From CAZVBV01 sp964509975 (GTDB taxonomy: Bacteria; Patescibacteriota; Gracilibacteria; UBA4473): a stretch of DNA of 64,000 nucleotides. Location: contig CAZDZO010000003.1 in the NCBI GenBank assembly GCA_964509975.1, forward strand, positions 18,283 through 82,282. The letters run 5' to 3'. The position numbers and the translations under genes were made by a program. The notes beneath the pieces were generated by a model. The model was not told the DNA's origin, did no database searches, and saw nothing but the letters and a program-made list of their open reading frames with translations. Of the stretch, positions 1 to 8,286 are shown piece by piece (position 1 is the first letter of the stretch; every line of letters starts with the position of its first letter).

Positions 1-1136
1 ATGTTATCGACCAAGTCTCCATGCGGATCAAGAACGCCAACTCCTTTTCCATTTTCAATATCATTTTGAATCAGGAGTTCCAGCAATTTTGATTTTCCAG
101 ACCCCGATTTCCCTACCGTGTAGAGATGTCTTCGTCTGTCTGAACGCCGAATTCCAAATGGGATCTTTTTTCCATGAAAGTTTGTGAGTCCAAAAAAAGA
201 AATATCTTTATCATTTTTTACTACCGGTAAATCAGCAGGAGGTTCACATCGACGAGAGAGAACGTGAATGAGATTGGGAACTTTCTGTTCATTTGGCAAA
301 TGATACAACGTTGTAATCTCTTTAATAGAAAGGAGGAATGGACTTAAGATAGCTCGTTCCTTAAATCGTTTCAGTCCTGCTTTTTTATTTGTCGAAACAC
401 CACTGTCTATAATTTTATTGAAATCCAATGTGTTAAAATTTTTCATTCCTCCAAACATTGCTTTCAGTTTCATTTTTGGATTTTTGTGTGGATCATCGGA
501 AAACGCAGCTATACGCATATTCGTCTGAAATAATTCTCCGGAAATTTTTTCAGAAATTCGTTTGTTAAAACCTGATTTAATTCCTTTTTTAAACCAATAT
601 TTTGTTCTGAACATTCGACGAAGTTTTTCAAGTCGTTTTTGAAATCCTAGAAAAAAATGATGGATTCCTGAATCAAGTTTAGGACGTGTCGCAATTTGCA
701 ACCAAACCCCTTCATTTGGAGTACATTGTGCCATCACATTGAGAATTCCTGATAAAGAATCTGTTTCAAATTCTTCAAATTCTTTAATGGGAAATAAAGA
801 CCGTCTTCGTAATGATAATTCTGACCATACGAAATTTGTTGTGTCTTTAATACGATTAACAAAATCCGGAATCTCTACAATGTCTGCATCTGGATCCATT
901 GCATAAATTTGTCCTGCAATCACACTACAAGTCGCTTCATCAGTAGTAAAACAAAATCCAATATTCTGTCAAAATACCACCATTTCAAATGACATCTTCA
1001 CTCCTGGTAAAGACTCATGTAAATTAATAAAAACATCCATAAACTTCTCTGCATTTCGCATGTTTTCCTGCTTCGCGGTTTTTGCCAAAACAGTTTCTGC
1101 TTTAAACTGGGGCACGCGAATAAGGTATGTTTTCAT
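1..1136 (-). pseudogene. VirD4/TraG-like conjugative coupling ATPase, 3' end outside window, in-frame TGA
   Basis: Reading the minus strand from the ATG at 1136 gives one continuous frame to the window edge, broken only by a TGA at codon 56 (969-971). The product resembles the type IV secretion/TraM-recognition ATPases common in Patescibacteria. An N-terminal region containing GQIYAMDPDADIVEI is followed, near the window edge, by a Walker A motif (GKSGSGKSKLLE) and GVLDPHGD. These proteins normally sit at the inner membrane and energise DNA or protein transfer. The frame after the TGA stays intact for more than 320 codons with ordinary codon use, so the TGA is a recent nonsense change, a base-call error or a recoded codon. 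A single substitution would restore Trp, Arg or Gly. The C-terminus is not visible. Confidence 0.7.
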
Positions 1137-1269
1137 ATCGGTGATTTTTTAGCAGAAAATTGACAATTAATCAAGAAGAATTCCTTTCAATGATGCTCTT
1201 TTCTTGCTGTTATTTTTTGTGGAAAAGAAAATTTCTAGTACCATAAGTTTGCTCCTCATAAAAACAAAC

Positions 1270-1599
1270 ATGATCTTTCTTCGAAAACATCATTCAAACT
1301 ATAAAAAGATCTCTTCTGTTGCGATACTTTTCGCTATTCCTCCGGCTATTGTGTGGATCGATTTACTCTATGCACTTTTTAGAGAGAATGTTCTTCTGCC
1401 GCTTTATTACAGTATTCCTGATAGTGGATACATTGCATTGATGCTCGTACTCCCTGTAATCTCCTTGGTTATTGCCACTATTGGACATATTAAAACTCCA
1501 AAACATGAACGAGATTATGCTCTTGGTGTCATGTTTTTATCCATCGCACTTGTTATTTTGATGGCATTGGCTATATCTCCTTTAGTGGGAGTAAGATAA
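1270..1599 (+). CDS. Small three-helix membrane protein, unknown
   Basis: A 109-residue protein. I chose the ATG at 1270 (MIFLRKHH) over an upstream TTG at 1204 because the extra residues look non-coding. It has a short basic N-terminus and about three hydrophobic helices (near residues 14-35, 50-75 and 84-105), with a charged loop HIKTPKHERDYA before the last one. It ends 5 bases before rsmA on the same strand, so the two are probably co-transcribed. I recognise no family and propose no function. Confidence 0.6.
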   Translation: MIFLRKHHSNYKKISSVAILFAIPPAIVWIDLLYALFRENVLLPLYYSIPDSGYIALMLVLPVISLVIATIGHIKTPKHERDYALGVMFLSIALVILMALAISPLVGVR

Positions 1600-1604
1600 C
1601 GCCA

Positions 1605-2429
1605 ATGAAAAAAAAGTCGTTTGCCAAAAAATCACTCGGACAAAACTTCTTACAGTCTTCAAAGGTTCGAGATCGTATTTTGGAATCGGTTGGTGATTTG
1701 AAAGACAAAAACATTTTAGAAATTGGCCCAGGTCTCGGATTTTTGACGAACAAACTCATCGCAAAAAAAGCCAATGTAACGGCTATTGAATTAGATGAAA
1801 GGGCTGTTGAAATTTTACAAAAAGATTTTGGTCACAGAGACAATTTTCACCTTATTCATGGAGACTTTTTGAAACAAGATCTCGATAAACTTTTTGAACA
1901 AAAAGAGCCTGCCCTCGTAAAAATGGGGAATAAAAAGTATTCAATAATTGCGAATATCCCCTATAACATTACTTCTCCCATACTCAAGAAAGTCTTGGCA
2001 AATACTACGAATAAACCCGAATCAATGACTTTAATGGTTCAAAAAGAAGTGGGAAAAAAGATATGTCCTCATGGAAAAAATTTCAAACGATCCATTCTTT
2101 CGCTCTCTGTGGAAATTTTTGCCGAAGCGGAATTACTCTTTCTCGTTGATCGAGAAAATTTCTCTCCCGTTCCAAAAGTTGATTCCGCGATTATTCAGGT
2201 GAGAACAAGACCTGAGCCGTTAGTCACCCCAGAAATGGAGCGAGATTTTTTTACAGTCGTTCATGCGGGATTCAGTAGTAAACGAAAAAAACTTGGAAAT
2301 GTCATCGGATCTTTCTTTGGTATAGAGTCAAATAAAATACTCGGAAATATCGATCCTAATAGACGTGCTGAGACACTGAATGTGGATGAATGGATTGATG
2401 TTACAAAGAATTTTCAAAATAATGGATAA
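1605..2429 (+). CDS. rsmA: 16S rRNA (adenine1518/1519-N6) dimethyltransferase
   Basis: RsmA/KsgA dimethylates two adjacent adenines in the 3' hairpin of 16S rRNA during small-subunit maturation, using S-adenosylmethionine. Visible signatures are KKSLGQNFL at the N-terminus, the SAM-binding motif LEIGPGLGFLT (about residues 39-49), the acidic ELDERAVE, and the catalytic motif IV NIPYNITSP (about residues 118-126). The length of 274 residues is normal. The stop overlaps the start of the next gene by 8 bases (ATGGATAA), implying translational coupling with another RNA methyltransferase. Confidence 0.95.
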   Translation: MKKKSFAKKSLGQNFLQSSKVRDRILESVGDLKDKNILEIGPGLGFLTNKLIAKKANVTAIELDERAVEILQKDFGHRDNFHLIHGDFLKQDLDKLFEQKEPALVKMGNKKYSIIANIPYNITSPILKKVLANTTNKPESMTLMVQKEVGKKICPHGKNFKRSILSLSVEIFAEAELLFLVDRENFSPVPKVDSAIIQVRTRPEPLVTPEMERDFFTVVHAGFSSKRKKLGNVIGSFFGIESNKILGNIDPNRRAETLNVDEWIDVTKNFQNNG

Positions 2430-3846
2430 TTTTCCACTTCGTTTCGTTGAACGAATTAAAGAAATTCTTCCTTGTGAGGAATGGGATGATTTCTTTGCTC
2501 AGGCAACAGAGCCCCTTCCTAAGACGATCAGAATCAAAAAAGGTCTCTCTATACCCAAAAATTGGAAACTCACTCCTGTGAGCGAGATGAACGAAGTCCG
2601 ATTCATTGATCGCGAGAACCGTGATGACGTAGCACTTGGACGAACCTTGGAACATTTTAGCGGTGGAATCTATATCGCTTCTCTCAGTTCTCTTCTTTCT
2701 GTCCACGTACTCGATCCTAAACCGGAGGAAAAAATACTCGACATCGCCGCTGCCCCAGGATCTAAATCAACCTTTATCGCAGATCGAATGGAGAATGCGG
2801 GCACTCTGGTAGTAAACGAACCCAGCTCTTCTCGATCGATGAAACTGGCTTCCAACTTAGATCGCATGGGTGTGGAAAATGAAGTACTCTTACAAAGTGA
2901 TGGAACCTACTTGAACACATTTTTTGTTCAAGAATTTGATCGTATTCTACTCGATACTCCCTGTAGTAGCGAAGGATTTGGAAGGAAAGATTCTACGTTT
3001 TTCGAAAAAATGTGGAGTGAGAAAAAAATATTTGAAGCCGCAAAACTCCAAAAAAAGCTCATCCGATCAGCCTTTGAAATGCTCGCTGATGGAGGTATCA
3101 TGGTGTATTACACCTGTACATCTGCGCCCGAAGAAAACGAAGCCGTCGTGCAATATCTCATCGATACCTATGGGAAGCATGTAGAAATATTGCCCATTGA
3201 TCTCGGATCAATTCCTCATCACACAGGCATTAAAACATTTCGAACCGATACCTTCTCTCCAGAGATTGTGAAGAATGTACGACGAATTTTCCCACACCTG
3301 AGAAATAAAACGTGGAATAGTGAAATTTTCTTTATTGCCAAAATTAGAAAAACTGCGCCCCTGTCCCTCCCCTCAAAAAAGCAACCACCGCTCAAGTCCT
3401 CTACCCAAGTCCTTGGAAAAAATCAATCTGCCACAGTGCTTACCAAACTCTGTAAAACGTTTGGGATGGATAAAGAAATATTTGAAAAAAAAGTAATCCT
3501 CGAGCGAAATGACACGCTTTTTTTGACGACAAAGTCTGCTGCCCAATTTTCACTTCATCACCCTTATCGTCGATGCGGACTTCCCATGATCGATAAACAC
3601 GGAAATCTCATGTCTCCGTTTGTCATTCATTATGGTCAACAAGCAACAAAAAATGTACTTCAATTTTCTGACAAAGAAAAAAAACGCTGGCTGGAGGGAT
3701 TTGATCTTTCTCTTTCAGAAGTCATTGATGCCCCCGATGGAACAGAAATCCTTGTTCAATATGCCGGATTTTGTCTCGGTCATGGGAAAGTTTTGAATAA
3801 AGGAAAAAAACTCAAAAATAAACTTGATCGAAATCTTGTTTACTAG
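2422..3846 (+). CDS. RsmB/NOP family m5C rRNA/tRNA methyltransferase (RsmF-like)
   Basis: A SAM-dependent cytosine-C5 RNA methyltransferase of the NOL1/NOP2/Sun family, 474 residues from the ATG at 2422 that overlaps the rsmA stop. The core shows the SAM motif LDIAAAPGSKST, the aspartate-bearing ILLDTPCSSEGFGR (motif IV PC cysteine) and YYTCTSAPEENE (motif VI TC cysteine), the two catalytic cysteines of this family. The extra C-terminal part (about residues 320-474) is PUA-like, as in RsmF or YebU-type enzymes. Which RNA and base it modifies cannot be read from the sequence. A copy of the 21-bp dispersed motif lies inside the gene at 2911-2931 and encodes LNTFFVQ. Confidence 0.85.
   Translation: MDNFPLRFVERIKEILPCEEWDDFFAQATEPLPKTIRIKKGLSIPKNWKLTPVSEMNEVRFIDRENRDDVALGRTLEHFSGGIYIASLSSLLSVHVLDPKPEEKILDIAAAPGSKSTFIADRMENAGTLVVNEPSSSRSMKLASNLDRMGVENEVLLQSDGTYLNTFFVQEFDRILLDTPCSSEGFGRKDSTFFEKMWSEKKIFEAAKLQKKLIRSAFEMLADGGIMVYYTCTSAPEENEAVVQYLIDTYGKHVEILPIDLGSIPHHTGIKTFRTDTFSPEIVKNVRRIFPHLRNKTWNSEIFFIAKIRKTAPLSLPSKKQPPLKSSTQVLGKNQSATVLTKLCKTFGMDKEIFEKKVILERNDTLFLTTKSAAQFSLHHPYRRCGLPMIDKHGNLMSPFVIHYGQQATKNVLQFSDKEKKRWLEGFDLSLSEVIDAPDGTEILVQYAGFCLGHGKVLNKGKKLKNKLDRNLVY
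2911..2931 (+). repeat. 21-bp dispersed inverted-repeat motif, copy 1 (in the m5C methyltransferase gene)
   Basis: Seven-base arms TTGAACA and TGTTCAA flank a 7-base AT-rich spacer, CATTTTT. Eight further copies occur at 12072, 21586, 26165, 37580, 44618, 51226, 55920 and 63725. Confidence 0.85.
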
Positions 3847-3899
3847 TCCCTACTTCTTGTGATAGACTAAGTTGCAATAAGGGGCGTAATATTTCCTAA

Positions 3900-4430
3900 A
3901 TGAAAAAATATTTTTCCGTTCTCGTTCTACTGGCTTTTCTCGGAACACCAATTGTTCAAGCCATTTCTCCCGCAGAAGTAAATGATATTTTACAAAAGAA
4001 ACGAGATCCTTATCTTCAAAGCATTCTCAAAGCACACAAACGAGCTGTTAAAAAAAGAACAACTGGAAAATCAATAGAAATCAAAGGTGGTCTTTGGAGA
4101 AATACTCTCAGTACTCGACGGTCAGCTGTCAGAACAAGACCCAGTTATACCGCTGATTCTTTTCGAAACAAATCTGTTCGAACCCCCGAAATGCTTCAAG
4201 GGAATAAAAACAAATACCGAACAGGCATTACACGTCGAAGTATTAATCAACCACGACTCTGGTCTCGACGACGAACAGAAAACAAAGATCTTCGTATACG
4301 CAAATTTAGTCGAGGAGGTGATGGATTTAAAATCAACTCTTCAAAAGGTGGAAAGCGCACTACCTCAGAGCAACAATCCAGTTATCTCAAAAGAAAAATG
4401 CATCACTACACTCCACTTGATTCAGAATAA
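3900..4430 (+). CDS. Secreted Arg/Lys-rich protein, unknown
   Basis: A 176-residue protein beginning with a clear signal peptide (MKKYFSVLVLLAFLGTPIVQA). The mature part is strongly basic, with an N-terminal helix (EVNDILQKKRDPYLQSILK) followed by an Arg-, Ser- and Thr-rich low-complexity tail. Codon use in this frame (many CGA, AAA, GAT, TCT) matches neighbouring genes. A second open frame at 4087-4437 overlaps the tail in the +1 frame and has a more protein-like composition, so a frameshift at about 4070 joining the signal peptide to that frame cannot be excluded. I recognise no family. A lipoprotein gene follows 21 bases downstream. Confidence 0.5.
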   Translation: MKKYFSVLVLLAFLGTPIVQAISPAEVNDILQKKRDPYLQSILKAHKRAVKKRTTGKSIEIKGGLWRNTLSTRRSAVRTRPSYTADSFRNKSVRTPEMLQGNKNKYRTGITRRSINQPRLWSRRRTENKDLRIRKFSRGGDGFKINSSKGGKRTTSEQQSSYLKRKMHHYTPLDSE

Positions 4431-4451
4431 AAATTGAATATTCTTCGTTCA

Positions 4452-4976
4452 ATGAAAAAATATATTATATTGGTTTTGGCTGTAATGTTGTTTGGTTGTG
4501 GAGAAACTTCTAACACTATCGATAATGTCGATTCCACAAGAGTGGAAACCTCACAAATTGGTGAAACCTGTGGTGGACCAGAAAGTTTACTTTGTGGCGC
4601 GGGCTTTGAATGCAAACGAGAAGAATTAAAAAACGAAGCATTTGGTATTTGCGTCGATGCAGTTATTGATAAAACACTTAATTGCGATCAAACCAAAGCA
4701 CCTGTTTGTGCCATTAAGGACCGTCAAAAAAACGGATATCTCAATACATGTGAAGCGGAACGACATGGTGCAAAAGTGCTTCACGAATGGTTTTGCAAAA
4801 TTGATCCAGAAGTAAAAGGCAATTGCGAAGCACAAGTTATCGGTATTGGAAATTGCGAAGCATTCGCTATTGGGTATGAATTTGATGGAGAAAAATGTGT
4901 TGAAGTCGGGGTGTCTGGATGTGAAGCAGAGATTCCATTTGGAACGCTGAAAGACTGTCAGATAAAGTGTCTATAA
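4452..4976 (+). CDS. Lipoprotein with Kazal-like and Kunitz/BPTI-like domains
   Basis: A 174-residue lipoprotein. The ATG at 4452 starts a lipoprotein signal ending in the lipobox LFGC; an upstream TTG is less likely. Three cysteine-rich parts follow. The first is GETCGGPESLLCGAGFEC. The second (about residues 76-115) resembles a Kazal domain: C-x6-7-C, then Y-x-N-x-C-E-A. The third (about residues 125-174) has Kunitz/BPTI spacing, C-x9-C-x13-C-x7-C-x11-C-x3-C, with the family-like VSGC near the fourth cysteine. Both families are best known as serine-protease inhibitors. The assignment rests on cysteine spacing and a few family residues only. An exported anti-protease on an episymbiont surface is plausible but inferred. 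Confidence 0.65.
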   Translation: MKKYIILVLAVMLFGCGETSNTIDNVDSTRVETSQIGETCGGPESLLCGAGFECKREELKNEAFGICVDAVIDKTLNCDQTKAPVCAIKDRQKNGYLNTCEAERHGAKVLHEWFCKIDPEVKGNCEAQVIGIGNCEAFAIGYEFDGEKCVEVGVSGCEAEIPFGTLKDCQIKCL

Positions 4977-5202
4977 AAAATTTGCGATTTTCGATTGCTC
5001 ATTCGAGTCCGAGCGAAACTCTCCACCCTCTCGGCCATGAGCTCGAGGCCGAATGGTCAGAGTCGAGGATCGATTTTCGATTTTAAAAAATATGGTCATT
5101 CTGGCTTGCCCAGAATCGGATAAAATCTTGGAATATTGTCAAAAGCGCCAGCGCGATACCTATTACACTTTTCATAACTCTAAACTTTCAACTATTGACT
5201 CT

Positions 5203-5997
5203 TTAATCTTTTCCCAGTTCCTGTGTCCGTTTCATCGCCGCATCTATGGCAGTTTTTACAAGTGTATCAATGTCCTGCTCATTGAATATTCGAAGGGCTT
5301 GTTCAGTCGTTCCTTTGGGCGATGTCACCCGCTCTCTCCAGAGAGAACAAGAATCATCAGGATTATTTTGAAGAAGATAAGCTGACCCGATGAGTGTTTG
5401 TCTTACGAGCATTTCTGCTTGATCAGGAGCGAATCCCAATTGTTCAGCTGAAGATTGTAATGCTTCTGCGAAACGAAAAAAATACGCTGGTCCACTCCCA
5501 GAGATAGCACCAATCCAATCAATCTGCTGTTCTGTTTCGAGATCGAGTACGGTTCCCCCTGATGCGAGTAGTGACCGTATCGTTGTTTTTTCTTCGGAAG
5601 AGAAATCCGCCAAACCAAAGAAGAGTCCCGTCATCCCCTGTTCAACGAATTGTCCAATATTGGGCATTATTCGAACAATTTTTGTGTTCAAGAATTTTTC
5701 TCCAATAGCAGACACCTGTTTCCCCGCAAGCATTGATATCACGATCATCCCCTTTCTCGAAGAGAATTGAATATCGACAAGATTTTGCGGTTTAAAGCCA
5801 AGAAAGAGAATGTCACAGTTTTCAAGATCTTTTGAATCAAGTGTGGTGAGAATACTGTATTTTTCTTTCAATACCACAAGCCGTTCCTCGGTCTTATCAC
5901 AAACGAGAATATCCTCTGGTGTGCAAAGTTCTTTTTGAATAATTCCTCGGAGAAAAGATTCTCCCATGTTCCCGCAACCGAAAAAGCCCAGTTTCAT
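5203..5997 (-). CDS. proC: Pyrroline-5-carboxylate reductase
   Basis: Catalyses the last step of proline synthesis, the NAD(P)H-dependent reduction of 1-pyrroline-5-carboxylate. From MKLGFFG the length is 264 residues, normal for ProC; a GAGG lies just upstream of this ATG at 5997, although other in-frame starts exist up to 6054. The Rossmann motif GFFGCGNMGESFLRG is at the N-terminus. The C-terminal signature spans ISGSGPAYFFRFAEAL and ends in VTSPKGTTEQAL. Together with proA (6597) and proB (8334) it completes glutamate-to-proline synthesis in a 4-kb stretch, all on the minus strand but interrupted by a transposase and a small membrane-protein gene on the other strand. A degenerate copy of the 21-bp motif is at 5671-5691. 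Confidence 0.93.
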   Translation of the reverse strand: MKLGFFGCGNMGESFLRGIIQKELCTPEDILVCDKTEERLVVLKEKYSILTTLDSKDLENCDILFLGFKPQNLVDIQFSSRKGMIVISMLAGKQVSAIGEKFLNTKIVRIMPNIGQFVEQGMTGLFFGLADFSSEEKTTIRSLLASGGTVLDLETEQQIDWIGAISGSGPAYFFRFAEALQSSAEQLGFAPDQAEMLVRQTLIGSAYLLQNNPDDSCSLWRERVTSPKGTTEQALRIFNEQDIDTLVKTAIDAAMKRTQELGKD

Positions 5998-6072
5998 TAA
6001 CCTCATATTACGCTGAAAAAAGAAAAAAATGAATTTTTTGTGAAGTGACCGCATTGCATCCCTCCCTTTAAA

Positions 6073-6104
6073 TTGTAATTCTGAGTCCGGACTTAAAATT
6101 ACAA
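6073..6104. repeat. 32-bp imperfect palindrome centred on AGTCCGGACT, just upstream of the transposase
   Basis: The core AGTCCGGACT (6084-6093) is a perfect palindrome. Outer arms TTGTAATT and AATTACAA share the same centre, giving a hairpin that ends 5 bases before the transposase start codon. It is one of at least ten AGTCCGGACT-type sites in the window and is the natural candidate for the sequence this transposase recognises. Confidence 0.8.
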
Positions 6105-6109
6105 AATCT

Positions 6110-6580
6110 ATGCCAAGCAGAAAAATCGAGTTGTTGGAGAATATTCCTTATCACATTTATAATCGCGGACTAAATGAGCAAATAATTTTCCATACCCCAC
6201 AAGATTACGATCGTTTTATACAAAAGATAAAGTTCTATCTTATAAAAACACCATCCATCGAAATACTAGCTTTTTCTCTTATTCCAAACCACTTCCACCT
6301 TCTTCTCCAATCTTCTGAGTCCGGACTTGAAATCTCAAAATTCATGCGAAAACTCCAACAATCACATGCCATGTATTTTAATTCAAAATACAAGTCCGGA
6401 CTCAAGTCACCTGTTTTCGAAGGACGTTTTAAAGCCAAAATAATCGCTCATGAAGATTATCTTCATACTGTATTTAATTACATTGAACTCAATCCTATAA
6501 AACACAATATTGTTTCAGATATCAAAAAATGGCCCTATTCTAGTTTTCATATTCATTTAAGTCCGGACTTGGAAATTTGA
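6110..6580 (+). CDS. REP-associated tyrosine transposase (Y1_Tnp/RAYT family)
   Basis: A 156-residue single-strand DNA transposase of the IS200-like Y1 superfamily. The HUH motif reads PNHFHLLLQ (about residues 63-71), and the catalytic tyrosine is expected in EDYLHTVFNYIELNP. KSPVFEGRFKAK and the terminal WPYSSF are typical of RAYTs. RAYTs act on short palindromic REP sequences and are usually stably resident rather than proliferating. Here the REP-like palindrome lies directly upstream (6073-6104), twice within the coding sequence (6317 and 6392, encoding ESGLE and KSGLK) and again at its 3' end (6559-6570). It ends with TGA. Confidence 0.9.
   Translation: MPSRKIELLENIPYHIYNRGLNEQIIFHTPQDYDRFIQKIKFYLIKTPSIEILAFSLIPNHFHLLLQSSESGLEISKFMRKLQQSHAMYFNSKYKSGLKSPVFEGRFKAKIIAHEDYLHTVFNYIELNPIKHNIVSDIKKWPYSSFHIHLSPDLEI
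6317..6328 (+). repeat. REP-like site inside transposase
   Basis: GAGTCCGGACTT. It is followed 63 bases later by the reverse complement AAGTCCGGACTC, so the two form an inverted pair within the transposase coding sequence. Confidence 0.75.
6392..6403 (-). repeat. REP-like site inside transposase (partner)
   Basis: AAGTCCGGACTC, the exact reverse complement of the site at 6317-6328. The coding sequence carries it as K-S-G-L-K. Confidence 0.75.
6559..6570 (+). repeat. REP-like site at transposase 3' end
   Basis: AAGTCCGGACTT, a perfect 12-bp palindrome that ends 10 bases before the end of the transposase stop codon. With 6073-6104 it brackets the gene. Confidence 0.75.
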
Positions 6581-6596
6581 AATCAAAAATCCTTCA

Positions 6597-7901
6597 TCAT
6601 TCCCGCACCTGTCCATCACCTCGAAGTACCCATTTTTCTGTTACGAGTTTTTCAAGAGCGAACGGACCTCTGGCGTGCAATTTTTGAGTGGAAATACCAA
6701 TCTCCGCCCCTAATCCAAACACACCTCCATCAGTAAACCGCGTTGAAGCGTTTGAATAAACCGCCGCCGCATCGACTTCTTGCAAAAATCGTTCACACAA
6801 ATTCTTGTCTTCTGAAACAATTGCCTCTGAATGTTTTGAAGAATATTGTGCAATATGATTAACGGCTTCGACAAAGGACTGTACTACTTTTATCGAACAG
6901 GCAAAAGAAAGAAATTCCCGTCCAAAATCCTCTTCTGTGGCTTTATGTAGATGCGGATACTGTGCGTTTTGTAAAACGTTATACGCTTTTTCGTCGGCAA
7001 AAATTTCAACATGTTTCTTTTCAAATGCCTCAATGATCATAGGAAGAAACGAATCACAAATGTCTTCTTGAACAATAATTGTATCCAAAGAGTTACAGAC
7101 TGATGGACGTTGTAATTTTGCGTTCGACACTATGTTCCGAGCCTTTTCAAGATCTGCTATTTTTTCCACAAAAGTATGACAAACGCCAGCTCCAGTTTCA
7201 ATTGTAGGAATTTTTGAATTTTCTCGAACGAACTGAATCAGGTTTGCACTTCCTCGTGGAATAATGATGTCCACATATTTTTCGGCTTCCAGTAATTCTT
7301 TTACGAACGCTCTGTCAGTTGGAAGAAGCTGAACAATGTCAGGAGACAAATTGTGTTGCTTTAGAGCTTCATGAATGATTTTTACAATAGCTTTGTTCGA
7401 ATGTTCTGCATCCGATCCTCCACGAAGAATGACCGCATTCCCAGACTTAAGAGCCAACACCGCTACATCCACCGTCACGTTTGGACGAGATTCATAGATT
7501 ACACCGACAACACCCAGTGGCACTGCTATTTTTTGAAGTTGAATATTATTTTCAAGCACACGTTCGGTTTGCACAATCCCGATAGGATCGGACAAGTTGG
7601 CAACATTTTTACTATCCGAGGCACTTCCCGCAATCCGCTCCCTGTCAAGCATTAAACGATCTTTCTTCGGATCGGTGTCTTCCATTTTGTCTGCATCTAT
7701 TTTGTTCGCTTGAACAATTAATTCCTCGTTCTCCAAAAGCGCTTGCGCGATATCGAGCACAAGACTCGTTCGTTCTTCATTTGATAAAAGAGCTATCTGT
7801 GAAGAAGCTTTTTTGGCGTTCTGAAGAAGCGGAAGAATACTTTTCATCTGTTCGGAGAATTTAGCAGAAAAATTTAAAAGTGTAAGTTGACATTTTTTCA
7901 T
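6597..7901 (-). CDS. proA: Glutamate-5-semialdehyde dehydrogenase (gamma-glutamyl phosphate reductase)
   Basis: Second step of proline synthesis: NADPH-dependent reduction of gamma-glutamyl phosphate to glutamate semialdehyde. The product is 434 residues, close to the family norm of about 420. Recognisable blocks are EDTDPKKDRLML, PLGVVGVIYESRPNVTVDVA, LKSGNAVILRGGSDAEHSNKA, the catalytic-cysteine region LQRPSVCNSLDTIIV and the C-terminal GLGAEIGISTQKLHARGPF. I kept the first ATG (7901) because a promoter-like TTTACA, 16 bases, TATAAA ends 6 bases before it, suggesting leaderless translation; the ATG at 7847 is the alternative. It ends in TGA. Confidence 0.94.
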   Translation of the reverse strand: MKKCQLTLLNFSAKFSEQMKSILPLLQNAKKASSQIALLSNEERTSLVLDIAQALLENEELIVQANKIDADKMEDTDPKKDRLMLDRERIAGSASDSKNVANLSDPIGIVQTERVLENNIQLQKIAVPLGVVGVIYESRPNVTVDVAVLALKSGNAVILRGGSDAEHSNKAIVKIIHEALKQHNLSPDIVQLLPTDRAFVKELLEAEKYVDIIIPRGSANLIQFVRENSKIPTIETGAGVCHTFVEKIADLEKARNIVSNAKLQRPSVCNSLDTIIVQEDICDSFLPMIIEAFEKKHVEIFADEKAYNVLQNAQYPHLHKATEEDFGREFLSFACSIKVVQSFVEAVNHIAQYSSKHSEAIVSEDKNLCERFLQEVDAAAVYSNASTRFTDGGVFGLGAEIGISTQKLHARGPFALEKLVTEKWVLRGDGQVRE

Positions 7902-7907
7902 AAATAG

Positions 7908-7935
7908 TTTATATTACACATGTTTTGAATGTAAA
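7908..7935 (-). promoter_or_regulatory. proA promoter abutting start codon
   Basis: On the minus strand TTTACA (7935-7930) is followed after 16 bases by TATAAA (7913-7908), and 6 bases later by the proA ATG. This leaves no room for a ribosome-binding site, so the transcript is predicted to be leaderless or nearly so. Confidence 0.5.
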
Positions 7936-8007
7936 CGAATATTAACCAAGGTGGTTGATTTGGTTTCTTCGGAACACCAGATCAATTGCTCTTTAAATGT
8001 CGAGAAT

Positions 8008-8265
8008 ATGAATACGAACAAAAAAACACTCCCATGTGGCATCGGTATTGTATTTTTTTCAATACTGGCAATGGCACTACTTTATTTGGTAGTAGCCTCA
8101 AATGGACTTTTCGATTCTGAATTTGTCGAAAAATTTACTCCAATAGTATTGAGGTATCATCCTGATCTTGTACAGAATTTCGCCACAATATTCGGGATAG
8201 GAATGCTCCTTCTATTGTCTTTTGGTTCTTTCCAAGAGATGAAAATCAGAATGGGAGTAAAGTAA
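8008..8265 (+). CDS. Small two-helix membrane protein, unknown
   Basis: An 85-residue protein from the ATG at 8008 (MNTNKKTLPCG); a GTG at 7951 would add 19 unlikely residues. It has two hydrophobic helices, near residues 10-31 and 60-76, joined by a charged segment containing EFVEKFTPIVLRYHPDLVQN. It is followed by a good intrinsic terminator, so it is expressed as a single unit. No family is recognised. Confidence 0.55.
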   Translation: MNTNKKTLPCGIGIVFFSILAMALLYLVVASNGLFDSEFVEKFTPIVLRYHPDLVQNFATIFGIGMLLLLSFGSFQEMKIRMGVK

Positions 8266-8286
8266 GTAAATGATCTGGCCATCAGG

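Noticed and set aside
969..971. UGA read as glycine or tryptophan throughout, as in some Gracilibacteria or Absconditabacteria
   Set aside because: proA, dnaJ, the Y1 transposase and the holin-like gene all end in TGA at the expected family length, so the standard code fits.
966..973. prfB-like programmed frameshift at TTT-TGA-C
   Set aside because: The downstream coding frame is the same as the upstream one, so a +1 shift would not give the observed protein.
2911..2931. 21-bp motif as a LexA/SOS-type operator (GAAC-N4-GTTC)
   Set aside because: Arm spacing is 7 rather than the operator's shorter spacer, and most copies lie inside genes far from promoters.
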